Assembly (NCBI GenBank): GCA_963848525.1
Contig: CAWKDZ010000002.1
Coordinates: 682,001-746,000, forward strand
DNA from: JACCTU01 sp963848525
GTDB taxonomy: Bacteria; Actinomycetota; Thermoleophilia; Gaiellales; Gaiellaceae
Direction of reading: 5' to 3'
Length of the DNA stretch: 64,000 bases
The notes beneath the pieces are model-generated. The model did not search any database. It had not been told where the DNA came from and was given only the letters and a program-made list of their open reading frames with translations. The translations under genes and the position numbers were made by a program. Below are positions 16,356-24,381 of this stretch, in pieces. Each line of letters opens with the position of its first letter. Position 1 is the stretch's first letter.

Positions 16356-17332
16356 GGCGCCCAGTCCAGCCAGTCGCCGTGGTTCGGCATCTCTGCGACG
16401 AGGCGCCGCTCCCCGCCCGGCCAGAGGGCGAGCTCGAGCGGATACTGGCGCCCTCGCAGCCCGTGCTCTTCGGGCGTCGGCGTCGAGATCCACGCGAGCG
16501 GCGCCTGGGCGCCGGCAGCATCGACGAGCTCACGAAGACGGAAGACGCGCTCCGTCGGAAGGTAGATGGTGGAGATCGTCTGGAAGACGACCGTCAGCGT
16601 TCTCTCGTCACGCTCGGCGAGCAGTTCCGGGAGCACATCGAGGTAGTCCCCTCGAACGAGCTCGACCGGCTCTGCGCGCAGAAGCTCGGCCGCACGGCGA
16701 ACGCGCTCGCGGTACTCCGGCCTCGTCACGAACGACCAGAGGACCCGCAGCCCGTCGTCGGTCGTCGCGTCGATGGGCGCGACGTCGATGCCCCGACGTC
16801 GTGCGACGACGGCCTCGGTTGCGAGCAGGTCCCCGGGCACGGCGCGACGCTCCTCGCCGCGCAGCTGGAGCGGCGACTCGCTCGGCCCCCACGACCCACC
16901 TGTGTACTCGTAGCGGTACCGGTCCCAGAGCAGGTTCAGGCCGGCGCTCGAGCCGAGCTCGAGGAGATCGAGCGGCTTCTCCGTCGTTCGCGCGACGGTG
17001 AGGAAGAGGGGCAGCAGCGCCCAGCAGCGTTGTGGCTCGTTGGTCTGGATCGTTCGCTCGCGCACGAACTCGCGGACCCACTCGCTCCGCTCGGCGACGA
17101 TTGCGCGGAACGCCTCCCACGGCTCGACGGCCTCACGATAGTCGGGCACCTCGGCGCCGAGGACCAGGTACTCGACCGCGGCGAGCAGCCGGTGCGGGAC
17201 GTCCCACGAGGGGTCCGCCGGAATCAGCGAGCGGACGAGCGGGTCCGCCGCGGCTCGCCGCACGAGCGACGCGCTCTCGGGCGGACTAGCGCGCGCGAAT
17301 CGCTCGAAGACGTCCGCCGGCGAGCCTACGAC
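16352..17332 (-). CDS. DUF2332 family protein
   Basis: A protein of about 326 residues matching the DUF2332 pattern: FERFARASPPESASLVRRAA at the N-terminus, WALLPLFLTVA, LDLLELGSSAGLNLLWDRYR (a degenerate Rossmann glycine loop) and a C-terminal TVVFQTISTIYLP region. It is probably methyltransferase-like; substrate unknown. The start is unresolved: the family N-terminus begins near 17320, but no ATG, GTG or TTG occurs in frame before GTG 17263, and the frame merges into rplT. Start 17332 is a placeholder just after the rplT stop. It is co-oriented with rplT and trmH. Confidence 0.75.
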   Translation of the reverse strand, partial: VVGSPADVFERFARASPPESASLVRRAAADPLVRSLIPADPSWDVPHRLLAAVEYLVLGAEVPDYREAVEPWEAFRAIVAERSEWVREFVRERTIQTNEPQRCWALLPLFLTVARTTEKPLDLLELGSSAGLNLLWDRYRYEYTGGSWGPSESPLQLRGEERRAVPGDLLATEAVVARRRGIDVAPIDATTDDGLRVLWSFVTRPEYRERVRRAAELLRAEPVELVRGDYLDVLPELLAERDERTLTVVFQTISTIYLPTERVFRLRELVDAAGAQAPLAWISTPTPEEHGLRGRQYPLELALWPGGERRLVAEMPNHGDWLDWAP

Positions 17333-17685
17333 TCGAGCGCGGCCTTCGCCTGCTCGGCGATCGCGCCGAACGCGGGGGGATCGGCGACGGCGAGGTCGGC
17401 GAGCACCTTGCGGTCGAGCTCGATGTCCGCCTTCTTCAGCCCGGCGATGAACTGGTTGTAGGAGAGCCCGTTCTGGCGGGCGGCGGCGTTGATCCGGATG
17501 ATCCAGAGCCGCCGCAGCATGCGCTTCTTCGTCTTGCGGTCGCGGTAGGCGTAGACGAGCGAGCGGTCGACCTGCTCCTTCGCGCGGCGGTAGCTCGAGT
17601 GCTTGAGCCCCCAGTAGCCGCTCGCCTGCTCGAGCACCTTGCGGCGCTTCTTGCGCGCGTGGACTGAACGCTTGACGCGCGGCAT
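17326..17685 (-). CDS. rplT: 50S ribosomal protein L20
   Basis: A 119-residue basic protein, early-assembly L20. It begins MPRVKRSVHARKKRRKVLEQ and contains LWIIRINAAARQNGLSYNQF, both highly conserved. In many bacteria L20 also represses its own operon by binding the infC leader. The ATG overlaps the rpmI stop by one base, so translation is coupled. Confidence 0.98.
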   Translation of the reverse strand: MPRVKRSVHARKKRRKVLEQASGYWGLKHSSYRRAKEQVDRSLVYAYRDRKTKKRMLRRLWIIRINAAARQNGLSYNQFIAGLKKADIELDRKVLADLAVADPPAFGAIAEQAKAALES

Positions 17686-17888
17686 TACGGCTTGCCTCCA
17701 CCGAACATCTTCTTGACCTGAGGCGTGTCAGCGGCGGACACCGGCACGTCGCGGCTGAACGCGCGCCTACGCTTGGCGGACTTCTTCTCGAGGTTGTGGC
17801 TCTGCATCGCCTTGCGGCGCAGCAGCTTGCCCGTCCCCGAGAGCTTGAACCGCTTCTTCGCTCCGCTGTGTGTCTTCTGCTTTGGCAT
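17685..17888 (-). CDS. rpmI: 50S ribosomal protein L35
   Basis: A 67-residue basic protein with the conserved PKQKTHSGAKKRFKLSGTGK start and the C-terminal VKKMFGGGKP. ATG 17888 has an AGGAGAGAAG ribosome-binding site upstream. It lies in the usual infC-rpmI-rplT order. The infC reading frame continues 122 nt across it in another frame. Confidence 0.97.
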   Translation of the reverse strand: MPKQKTHSGAKKRFKLSGTGKLLRRKAMQSHNLEKKSAKRRRAFSRDVPVSAADTPQVKKMFGGGKP

Positions 17889-18453
17889 TGGTCTTCTCTC
17901 CTGCTGTCTTCGTCGGTGAGAGCAGCATCGTCATGTTCCGGCCTTCGAGGAGCGGCGCCTGCTCGATCATCCCGAGCTCCTTGACGTCCTCGGACAGCCG
18001 CATCAGCAGGTCCCGCCCACGTTCCGGATGCTGTGTCTCGCGGCCCCGGAACATGATCGTCACCTTCACCTTCGCGCGCTGGTTGAGGAAGCGGACGACG
18101 TGTCCCTTCTTCGTCTCGTAGTCGTGGACGCCAATCTTCGGTCTGAGCTTGATCTCCTTGACGTTGACCTGGAGTTGGTGCTTCCGCGCGAGCTTCGCCT
18201 TCTGTTCCTGCTCGTAGCGGTACTTGCTGTAGTCCATCACCCGCGCCACGGGCGGATCGGCCTGGGCAGCCACGACGACGAGGTCGAGGTTCTTGCCCCA
18301 CGCCACCTCGAGCGCCTCCTTCGTCGGAGTGATCCCGAGCTGCGCGCCGTCCTCGTCGATCAGCCGCACCTGCGCCGACCGGATGTTCTCGTTGACCAGA
18401 TCGTTTCTCGCCGGCCTCGGTGGCTCCGGCGCGAACCTGCGGCGTGGTCTCAC
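17767..18453 (-). CDS. infC: translation initiation factor IF-3
   Basis: IF-3 prevents premature 50S joining and checks the start codon. The N-domain (NDLVNENIRSAQVRLIDEDG), linker and C-domain (HVVRFLNQRAKVKVTIMFRG; EQAPLLEGRNMTMLLSP) are complete. After about residue 185 a non-conserved tail of some 45 residues runs into and over rpmI in a different frame, giving 228 residues in all. GTG 18453 is the first usable start; the AGGAGG upstream is about 25 nt away, and a 5-codon mini-frame (TTG GTG AAC AGT CTG TGA) fits that site better and overlaps the GTG. Confidence 0.93.
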   Translation of the reverse strand: MRPRRRFAPEPPRPARNDLVNENIRSAQVRLIDEDGAQLGITPTKEALEVAWGKNLDLVVVAAQADPPVARVMDYSKYRYEQEQKAKLARKHQLQVNVKEIKLRPKIGVHDYETKKGHVVRFLNQRAKVKVTIMFRGRETQHPERGRDLLMRLSEDVKELGMIEQAPLLEGRNMTMLLSPTKTAGEKTNAKAEDTQRSEEAVQALGDGQAAAPQGDAEPQPREEVRQA

Positions 18454-18596
18454 AGACTGTTCACCAAGCTCTTGTGTTCCTCCTTCTCAACGACGAAAGC
18501 CGCTGCAAGCAGCGGCCCGTGACTCCCGAAATTCTCGGTTGAACCCGCGCTGAGCCTCGGCTCGCCGGGTGAGGAACGGGTCCGCTCCTGCTTTGG
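18454..18596 (-). promoter_or_regulatory. infC operon leader
   Basis: This gap between thrS and infC, read in RNA order, contains CGTTCCTCAC (18578-18569) and a G+C-rich stretch, then the terminator-like hairpin at 18516-18499, then GAAGGAGGAACAC. GTTCCTC is perfectly complementary over 7 bases to GAGGAAC at the ribosome-binding site. The same 10-mer and flanking bases occur in the pheS leader. L20- or IF3-dependent attenuation is a plausible but untested role. Confidence 0.5.
18489..18516 (-). terminator. intrinsic terminator/attenuator before infC
   Basis: On the minus strand GCCGCTGC-TT-GCAGCGGC forms a perfect 8-bp stem followed by TTTCGTCGTT. It could end thrS transcripts or act as an attenuator in the infC leader. 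Confidence 0.6.
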
Positions 18597-20492
18597 TCAG
18601 GAGCTCAGAGTAGCAAGCTCCGCGACGAGCTCCTCGAAGCTCCTCGTGGCCTGCTCGCCACCTCGGTCGCGGACCGCGAGCGAGTCGCGGGACTCCTTGT
18701 CGCCGTAGACGAGCACCTTCGGCACTTTCTCCAGCTCGGCGTCGCGGATCCGCTTGCCCACCGTCTCGTCCCGGTCGTCGGTGTCGACGCGGTAGCCGAG
18801 CTCGCGCAGCTCGCCCGCGAGCGCGTCGGCGTCGTCGCGGTGGTCCGCCCCGACCGGGATCAGCCGCACCTGGACGGGCGCGAGCCAGAGCGGGAACGCG
18901 CCGCCGTAGTGCTCGATCAGGATCCCGATGAAGCGCTCGAGCGACCCGAGCAGCGCCCGGTGGATCACGACCGGCGAGTGCTCGCGGTTGTCGGCGCCCA
19001 TGTACGTGAGCCCGAACTGGCGCGGCATGTGGTAGTCGACCTGGATCGTCCCCATCTGCCACGAGCGTCCGAGCACGTCGGTCATGTGCAGGTCGATCTT
19101 CGGCGCGTAGAACGTGCCTTCGCCCGGGCTGACCACGTACTCCATCCCGTGCCGCTTCAGCGCCGCCTCGAGCGCGCCTTCGGCGAGGTCCCACTCCTCG
19201 TCGGTGCCGAGACGCTTCTCCGGGCGCGTGGACAACTCCGCGCGCGGGACGACGCCGAACTGGTCGTAGAGGAAGTTGACGAAGTCGATCATCGCGTCGA
19301 TCTCGTCCTGGATCTGCTCCTCGGCGACGAACACGTGCGCGTCGTCCTGCGTGATGTGACGGACGCGCAGAAGGCCGTGGAGCGTGCCGCCAGGCTCGTT
19401 GCGGTGCAGCGTCGACGACTCCGCGTAGCGGATCGGCAGGTCGCGGTACGAGCGCAGCTCCGAGCCGAACAGGAGCATGTGCCCCGGGCAGTTCATCGGC
19501 TTGAGGGCCATCCGCGGCTCGCCCTCGCCGACGTCGACGAAGAACATGTTCTCCTTGTAGTTGTCGTAGTGCCCCGAGGTGATGTACGTCTGCACGTCGT
19601 AGAGGAGCGGCGTCTTCACTTCCGAGTAGCCGCGCTTCTCGTTCTCGCGCCGCCGCAGGTCCTCGAGCGCATTCCAGATCACCATTCCCTTCGGGTGCCA
19701 GAACGGCGAGCCCGCCGACTCCTCCGAGAGGTGGACGAGGTCGAGCTGGCGGCCGAGCCGGCGGTGGTCGCGCTTGCGCGCCTCCTCGAGCCGCGTCAGG
19801 TGGCGCTCGAGGTCCTGCTGCGAATAGAACGCCGTGCCGTAGATCCGCGTCAGCTGCGTGTTGCGCTCGTCGCCGCGCCAGTACGCGCCGGCGAGGCCGG
19901 TCAGCTTCAGCGCCTTGATCGGCTTCGAGTTCTGGAGGTGCGGGCCGCGGCAGAGGTCGGTGAAGTCACCCTGCGTGTAGAAGGTGATCGGCCCGTCGGC
20001 CGTGTCGACGAGCTCGACCTTGTAGGTCTCCCCCTGCTCGGCGAAGACGCTGCGCGCCCGCTCGGCGTCGACCTCCTCGCGCGTCCACTCGCGGCCCTCG
20101 GCGAGCTCCCGCTCGATCTCGGCCTGGATCTTCTCCAGGTCCTCCTCGCGGATCGGCTCGGGGAACTCGAAGTCGTAGTAGAAGCCGTTCTCGATCGGGG
20201 GCCCGATCGCGATCTTGACGCCGGGATAGAGCCGCCGAACCGCCTCGGCCAGAAGATGGGCGGCGGAGTGACGGAGGACGTAGAGCGCGTCGGGGTCGTC
20301 CGTGTCGCGCGTGGTCACGATCTGGACCTGCCGGCCGTCCTCGAGCGGCGCCCGCAGGTCCTGCACGCGCCCGTTCGAGCGCAGCAGCACCGCCTGCTCG
20401 GCGAGCTTCGGCCCGATCGCGCGCGCGGCGTCGAGCCCGGTCGCGCCTTCCGCAAGTTCGAGTTCGGAGCCGTCGGGTAGGACGACCTTCAT
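18597..20492 (-). CDS. thrS: threonyl-tRNA synthetase
   Basis: Charges tRNA-Thr and edits mischarged Ser-tRNA. The 631 residues hold, in order, a TGS domain (KVVLPDGSELELAEGATGLD), the SAD editing domain (RHSAAHLLAEAVRRLYPGVK), the class II core with motif 2 (RYAESSTLHRNEPGGTLHGL) and Zn-site cysteine in MNCPGHMLLF, and the C-terminal anticodon domain ending KVPKVLVYGDKE. ATG 20492 is preferred over the upstream in-frame ATG because it fits the family N-terminus and a TACGTT element sits 7 nt before it. The infC operon follows in the same direction. Confidence 0.97.
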   Translation of the reverse strand: MKVVLPDGSELELAEGATGLDAARAIGPKLAEQAVLLRSNGRVQDLRAPLEDGRQVQIVTTRDTDDPDALYVLRHSAAHLLAEAVRRLYPGVKIAIGPPIENGFYYDFEFPEPIREEDLEKIQAEIERELAEGREWTREEVDAERARSVFAEQGETYKVELVDTADGPITFYTQGDFTDLCRGPHLQNSKPIKALKLTGLAGAYWRGDERNTQLTRIYGTAFYSQQDLERHLTRLEEARKRDHRRLGRQLDLVHLSEESAGSPFWHPKGMVIWNALEDLRRRENEKRGYSEVKTPLLYDVQTYITSGHYDNYKENMFFVDVGEGEPRMALKPMNCPGHMLLFGSELRSYRDLPIRYAESSTLHRNEPGGTLHGLLRVRHITQDDAHVFVAEEQIQDEIDAMIDFVNFLYDQFGVVPRAELSTRPEKRLGTDEEWDLAEGALEAALKRHGMEYVVSPGEGTFYAPKIDLHMTDVLGRSWQMGTIQVDYHMPRQFGLTYMGADNREHSPVVIHRALLGSLERFIGILIEHYGGAFPLWLAPVQVRLIPVGADHRDDADALAGELRELGYRVDTDDRDETVGKRIRDAELEKVPKVLVYGDKESRDSLAVRDRGGEQATRSFEELVAELATLSS

Positions 20493-20499
20493 GGAAGAG

Positions 20500-20505
20500 A
20501 ACGTA
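20500..20505 (-). promoter_or_regulatory. -10 element of thrS, leaderless
   Basis: TACGTT on the minus strand lies 7 nt from ATG 20492 and no Shine-Dalgarno sequence intervenes. The remaining bases to 20669 hold only short palindromes such as CCGGCCGC-TTC-GCGGCCGG (20676-20694), which overlaps the end of the MFS gene and may terminate it. Confidence 0.45.
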
Positions 20506-20669
20506 GCGGAGTCACATCCGCGCGACGACGACCGCAACGACGAGGTCGACGACGCCCCCGCGCCCGATCCGACGACCGGCGAGCAGGACGCAGAGGACGT
20601 CCCCTCCGCGGACTGAGCTTGTCCGCAAGCCGCGAATCCGCTCGCGCGGATCCGCGGCCGCGAGAATCC

Positions 20670-21857
20670 CTAAAGCCGGCCGCTTCGCGGCCGGGTCGCA
20701 CCTCTCTGTCCGTCGCCGCTCCGTCGCGGGACCAGGACGAGCAGAGCCAGCGGTCCCACCAGCAGCAGCGTGAGCGCGACGTCGAGCCCGTAGCTCTCGG
20801 CCACGAGCCCGATCACGAGCGGAAACGCCGCGCCGACGAGTCCGCTCAAGCTGCCGAGCGTCATCGCCGCCCCACTCTGCCCGCTGAGCGCCTCGTACAG
20901 CCTCGCCTTCGGGATCGAGTACCACCCGGCCGTCGCGAGGCCGAGGGCCGCGAGGAGCACGAGCTTCGCCCCGACGCCGGGAACGAACAGGAACCCCGCG
21001 TAGAGGGCGAGCGCGGCGACAGCGCTGACGCGCAGGTAGCGCAAACCGTCGACGCGACGGAGCAGCGCGATCACGCCGAAGCCGCCGACCAGCCCGGCTC
21101 CCGTCCAGACCGCGACGCCGAGCCCACCGACGGACGCAGACGCGGCTGCCTCGTCCACGAGGTAGAGCGCGACGTAGGCGAGCAATACGTCGAGCAGGAG
21201 ATCGGCGAACTCCAGCACGGCGAGCCAGCGCACCACGCGCGGGCGCCGGACGGCGCGCCAGGCGGCCCGTACCGAAGGACGCTGCGCGTGCGGCACGACC
21301 CGCGCGTGCGTCCGGCCGGCCGCGAAGGTGAGCACGAGTGTGAGCACCGCGAACCCTGCGAACAGCCCGCGCCACCCGAGCCCGACGGCCAGACAAGCTG
21401 CGAGCAGGAGCGGCCCGGCGAACGCGCCGAAGCCGCCCGCGATCCCCCAGTGGGTCATGTTCAGCTCGCGCCGCTCGGGCTCGAGGTCCATCAGGGTCGC
21501 CTGCGAGAGGCTGACGAACGCACCGTTCGCGGGTGAGAGCACGACGAAGGCGACGAGCAGGACGGCGAACCCGGGGGCCACGGCAACTGCTGCGAGGGCC
21601 GCGGTGCACCCGATCCCGCCGCTGACGACAACGAGCCGACGCCAGCGGCTGTCGCCGAGGATCCCGAAGACCGGCTCGAGGATCGCCGACGCGATCATCG
21701 GCACGCTGAGCAGCACACCGATCTGCGCGTAGCTCAAGTCGAGGTCCGCGCGGATCGCGGGCCACGCTGCTTCGCGTGCACTGAACACGAGCTCGTCGAG
21801 CAACTCGATTGTGAGCAACGTCAGTACGCCGACGCGAAGTGCGCGCAACGTCGTCAC
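20670..21857 (-). CDS. MFS transporter
   Basis: A 395-residue major-facilitator permease with about 12 hydrophobic spans. The loop 2-3 signature is recognisable at VFGILGDSRWRRLVVVSGG, with WPAIRADLDLSYAQIGVLLS just before it. The substrate is unknown. GTG 21857 (VTTLRALRVGVLTLLTIELL) gives a sensible first helix; longer starts add a charged tail. The last codons and stop lie in a strong hairpin that may double as a terminator. It stands alone, divergent from the CBS-domain gene. Confidence 0.85.
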   Translation of the reverse strand: MTTLRALRVGVLTLLTIELLDELVFSAREAAWPAIRADLDLSYAQIGVLLSVPMIASAILEPVFGILGDSRWRRLVVVSGGIGCTAALAAVAVAPGFAVLLVAFVVLSPANGAFVSLSQATLMDLEPERRELNMTHWGIAGGFGAFAGPLLLAACLAVGLGWRGLFAGFAVLTLVLTFAAGRTHARVVPHAQRPSVRAAWRAVRRPRVVRWLAVLEFADLLLDVLLAYVALYLVDEAAASASVGGLGVAVWTGAGLVGGFGVIALLRRVDGLRYLRVSAVAALALYAGFLFVPGVGAKLVLLAALGLATAGWYSIPKARLYEALSGQSGAAMTLGSLSGLVGAAFPLVIGLVAESYGLDVALTLLLVGPLALLVLVPRRSGDGQRGATRPRSGRL

Positions 21858-21935
21858 AGCTGTTCGACGTTCGTGATGCGCGCGCGTGCACGCAGCGTTT
21901 GCGTGCATCCGTCCGCACAACATGTCATTGTCATC

Positions 21936-21980
21936 GTTTGTAACAACGCGAACGCGGGAATGCGCACGTTGCGTAACAAC
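21936..21980. promoter_or_regulatory. paired GTAACAAC sites upstream of the CBS gene
   Basis: GTTTGTAACAAC (21936-21947) and GTTGCGTAACAAC (21968-21980) are near-identical direct repeats about three helical turns apart, in an unusually A+T-rich patch just before the ribosome-binding site. They look like a two-site binding region for a transcription factor. Confidence 0.4.
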
Positions 21981-21998
21981 AACGAGCGAGGAGGATTA

Positions 21999-22415
21999 AT
22001 GGGGAAGAGCATCCGTGACGCAATGACGACAAACCCGCGTGGTGTGGAATCGTCGACGCAGGTCGCCGAGGCGGCGAAGCTGATGAAGTCTGAGAACGTC
22101 GGCTCGCTCCCGGTGACCGAGGGCGACCGCCTCGTCGGCATGGTGACGGATCGCGACATCGTCGTTCGCGTCGTCGCTGAAGGTAAGGACGTACAGTCCG
22201 CGACCGTCGGCGAGATCGCGTCCAAGGACCTCGTCACGGTCGACCCGCAGCAGGACCTCGACGAGGCGCTCCGCCTGATGGCTCAGCATCAGGTGCGGCG
22301 GCTTCCCGTCGTGGAGGAAGACGGGCGTCTGGTTGGAATCCTGGCTCAGGCCGACATCGCCCAGCAGGGTGAGGATACGAAGACCGGCCAGATGGTCGAA
22401 AAGATCTCGGACTAG
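21999..22415 (+). CDS. CBS-domain pair protein
   Basis: A 138-residue stand-alone protein of two CBS domains: MTTNPRGVESSTQVAEAAKL to VGMVTDRDIVVRVVAEG, and SKDLVTVDPQQDLDEALRLM to LVGILAQADIAQ. Such pairs bind adenine nucleotides or SAM and serve as energy or redox sensors. ATG 21999 has a strong GAGGAGGA ribosome-binding site. The gene precedes a histone-H1-like gene by 11 nt, a likely operon that suggests a stress- or stationary-phase role. Confidence 0.92.
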   Translation: MGKSIRDAMTTNPRGVESSTQVAEAAKLMKSENVGSLPVTEGDRLVGMVTDRDIVVRVVAEGKDVQSATVGEIASKDLVTVDPQQDLDEALRLMAQHQVRRLPVVEEDGRLVGILAQADIAQQGEDTKTGQMVEKISD

Positions 22416-22426
22416 GAGGGGATTGC

Positions 22427-22966
22427 ATGTTCGAAGTCGAGGAAGGTGTCGAGGAGGAGCTCGGCACGAGAAATCGGACTAGCGGGTCGAGACGTACATC
22501 GACCCGCAAGAAGACGAGCACACGCCGCGCGACGGCCAAGCGGAGCACCGCGAAGAAGCGCACGACGGCGAAGCGCAGCACCGCCAAGAAGCGCACGACC
22601 GCCAAGAAGCGCACCACGGCTAAGCGCGCGATGAGCACGCGCAAGGCCGGCGCCAAGGGCGGCCGCGCGACGGCGCGCAAGCGCTCGACCGCGAAGAAGC
22701 GCTCGACCGCCAAGAAGCGCACGACCGCCAAGAAGCGCACGACGGCGAAGCGGAGCACCGCGAAGAAGCGCACGACGGCAAAGCGCAGCACCGCCAAGAA
22801 GCGCACGACCGCCAAGCGCTCGACCGCGAAGAAGCGCACGACCGCCAAGAAGCGCACGACGGCCAAGCGGGCCGGCGCCAAGGGCGGCCGCAAGACCGCG
22901 CGCAAGCGCACGATGGCCAAGCGGGCCGGCGCCAAGGGCGGCCGCAAGACCGCGCGCAAGCGCTAG
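22427..22966 (+). CDS. histone H1-like Lys/Arg/Thr/Ala-rich DNA-binding protein
   Basis: A 179-residue protein of extreme composition. A short acidic head (MFEVEEGVEEELGTRNRTSG) is followed by about 25 repeats of the type TAKKR/TAKRS with two AGAKGGR(K/A)TARKR blocks. It resembles bacterial H1/HU-tail proteins (Hc1-like, HupB tail-like), which compact DNA through disordered basic tails. AGGAGGGG lies before ATG 22427. A strong terminator follows, so it ends the CBS-H1 operon. The repeats are low-complexity and could vary in number between strains. Confidence 0.85.
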   Translation: MFEVEEGVEEELGTRNRTSGSRRTSTRKKTSTRRATAKRSTAKKRTTAKRSTAKKRTTAKKRTTAKRAMSTRKAGAKGGRATARKRSTAKKRSTAKKRTTAKKRTTAKRSTAKKRTTAKRSTAKKRTTAKRSTAKKRTTAKKRTTAKRAGAKGGRKTARKRTMAKRAGAKGGRKTARKR

Positions 22967-22986
22967 GGTCGAAACCGGAACGACGA

Positions 22987-23036
22987 CGTGAGCCGGGCCC
23001 CAGTGCCCGGCTCACGCGTCTCTAGACGATCTTTTT
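22987..23036 (+). terminator. intrinsic terminator after the H1-like gene
   Basis: GTGAGCCGGGC-CCCAGT-GCCCGGCTCAC makes an 11-bp perfect stem; a TTTTT run follows about 17 nt later. It separates the CBS-H1 operon from the DUF1800 gene. Confidence 0.75.
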
Positions 23037-23085
23037 ACGTTCTCTTGATCTCCTGCCGCGGAACGGGGCGTTACAACGCGCCCGG

Positions 23086-24381
23086 ATGGCTGCTCCCGTC
23101 TACCGAGGGACGTTCGGTGCGGCCCAGGCCGAGCGCCTGCTCTGGCGCGCCGGCTTCGGCCCGAGCCGCGGGGAAGCGGCGCGGCTCGCGAGGAAGGGCC
23201 TCCGCGGCGCCGTCCTCTCGCTGACGCGCCCGGCCGCAGCTCGGCTCGTCGGGCCTGAGCCCCGCGACGCGCAGGGCAACCCGCTCGCGCCCTTCGACGC
23301 GGTCGGCCACGACCACATGTGGTGGCTCGACCGAATGGTGCGCAGCACCGCCCCGAACGTCGAGCGGATGGCGCTCGTCTGGCACGACTGGTTCGCGACG
23401 CAACGCGTCGGGGGCATCCCGCAGAAAGGGATGATCGACCAGAACGAGCTCTTCCGGAAGCACGCGCTGGGCTCGTTCGCGCAGCTGCTCGAGGACGTCA
23501 CGAAGGACCCGGCGATGCTGCGCTGGCTCAACGGCGACCAGAACACGGTGCGCTCGCCGAACGAGAACTACGCGCGGGAGCTGATGGAGCTGTTCACCCT
23601 CGGCGTCAATCGCGGCTACTCCGAGGACGACATCCGCGAGCAGGCGCGCGCGCTCACCGGTTGGCGCGGCGTGCGCAGCCGCGCCTCGGGCACGTACGAG
23701 TTCAGCTACGTCGACCGGCTGCACGACCACGGCGTCAAGACCGTGTTCGGGAAGAGCGGCAACTTCGACTGGCGAGCCGCCTGCACGCTCTGTCTCGAGC
23801 ACCCGCTGCACGCCTCGTTCTTCGTCACGAAGCTGTGGAGCTACTTCGTCCCCACCGCGCCGCCGGCGGCGACGCGAACCGCGCTCGAGGCCCTCTACCG
23901 CGACGGCTACCGGATCCGCCCGGTCGTCGAGGCGATCCTCCAGCATCCCGCGCTCTACAACGGGCCGCGCATGGTCAAGCCGCCCGCGGTCTACGTCGCG
24001 GGCCTCCTGCGCGCCCTCGGCCGCGGCGTGGCCGGAGCGAACTGGGCGAACCTCGGTGGGGTCAGCGGGCAGCGGCTCTTCCGCCCGCCGAACGTTGCCG
24101 GCTGGGACGACTCGCGCTGGCTGGACACGTCGACCTTCCGCGGCCGCTGGTTCCTCGCCGACGCCGCGCTGCGCGAGTCGGCATCCACCGCGACGCCTGC
24201 GAGCGCGTCGGCGCTCGTGACCCGCGCCGCGGCCCAGCTCGGCGTTCGCACGCTGACCGGACCGACGCGCACGGTCGCGACGCGGCTGGCGCAGGACCTG
24301 CTCAAGTCGAGCTCGCCGCAGGTGGCGGACCAGGCGGTTCGCCAGCTGCTCGCGCTCGCTCCGGAGGTGCAGACCAGCTGA
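23086..24381 (+). CDS. DUF1800 family protein
   Basis: A 431-residue DUF1800 protein. Landmarks are AERLLWRAGFGPSRGEAARL at the N-terminus, WHDWFATQRVGG, NENYARELMELFTLG and the later REQARALTGWRGV, all characteristic. Family members are usually encoded next to DUF1501 genes, as here, and the pair is thought to act in the periplasm or at the cell surface; the activity is unknown. No clear signal peptide is visible. The stop overlaps the DUF1501 ATG by one base. Confidence 0.93.
   Translation: MAAPVYRGTFGAAQAERLLWRAGFGPSRGEAARLARKGLRGAVLSLTRPAAARLVGPEPRDAQGNPLAPFDAVGHDHMWWLDRMVRSTAPNVERMALVWHDWFATQRVGGIPQKGMIDQNELFRKHALGSFAQLLEDVTKDPAMLRWLNGDQNTVRSPNENYARELMELFTLGVNRGYSEDDIREQARALTGWRGVRSRASGTYEFSYVDRLHDHGVKTVFGKSGNFDWRAACTLCLEHPLHASFFVTKLWSYFVPTAPPAATRTALEALYRDGYRIRPVVEAILQHPALYNGPRMVKPPAVYVAGLLRALGRGVAGANWANLGGVSGQRLFRPPNVAGWDDSRWLDTSTFRGRWFLADAALRESASTATPASASALVTRAAAQLGVRTLTGPTRTVATRLAQDLLKSSSPQVADQAVRQLLALAPEVQTS

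Noticed and set aside
20491..20616. Plus-strand 41-codon acidic ORF starting on the reverse of the thrS start codon
   Set aside because: Its first bases hold the thrS -10 element and start codon, it lacks a ribosome-binding site, and it has no recognisable conservation; most likely a chance frame.
22494..22960. Repetitive DNA as a CRISPR or satellite
   Set aside because: Explained fully by the Lys/Arg/Thr-rich repeats of the H1-like protein.
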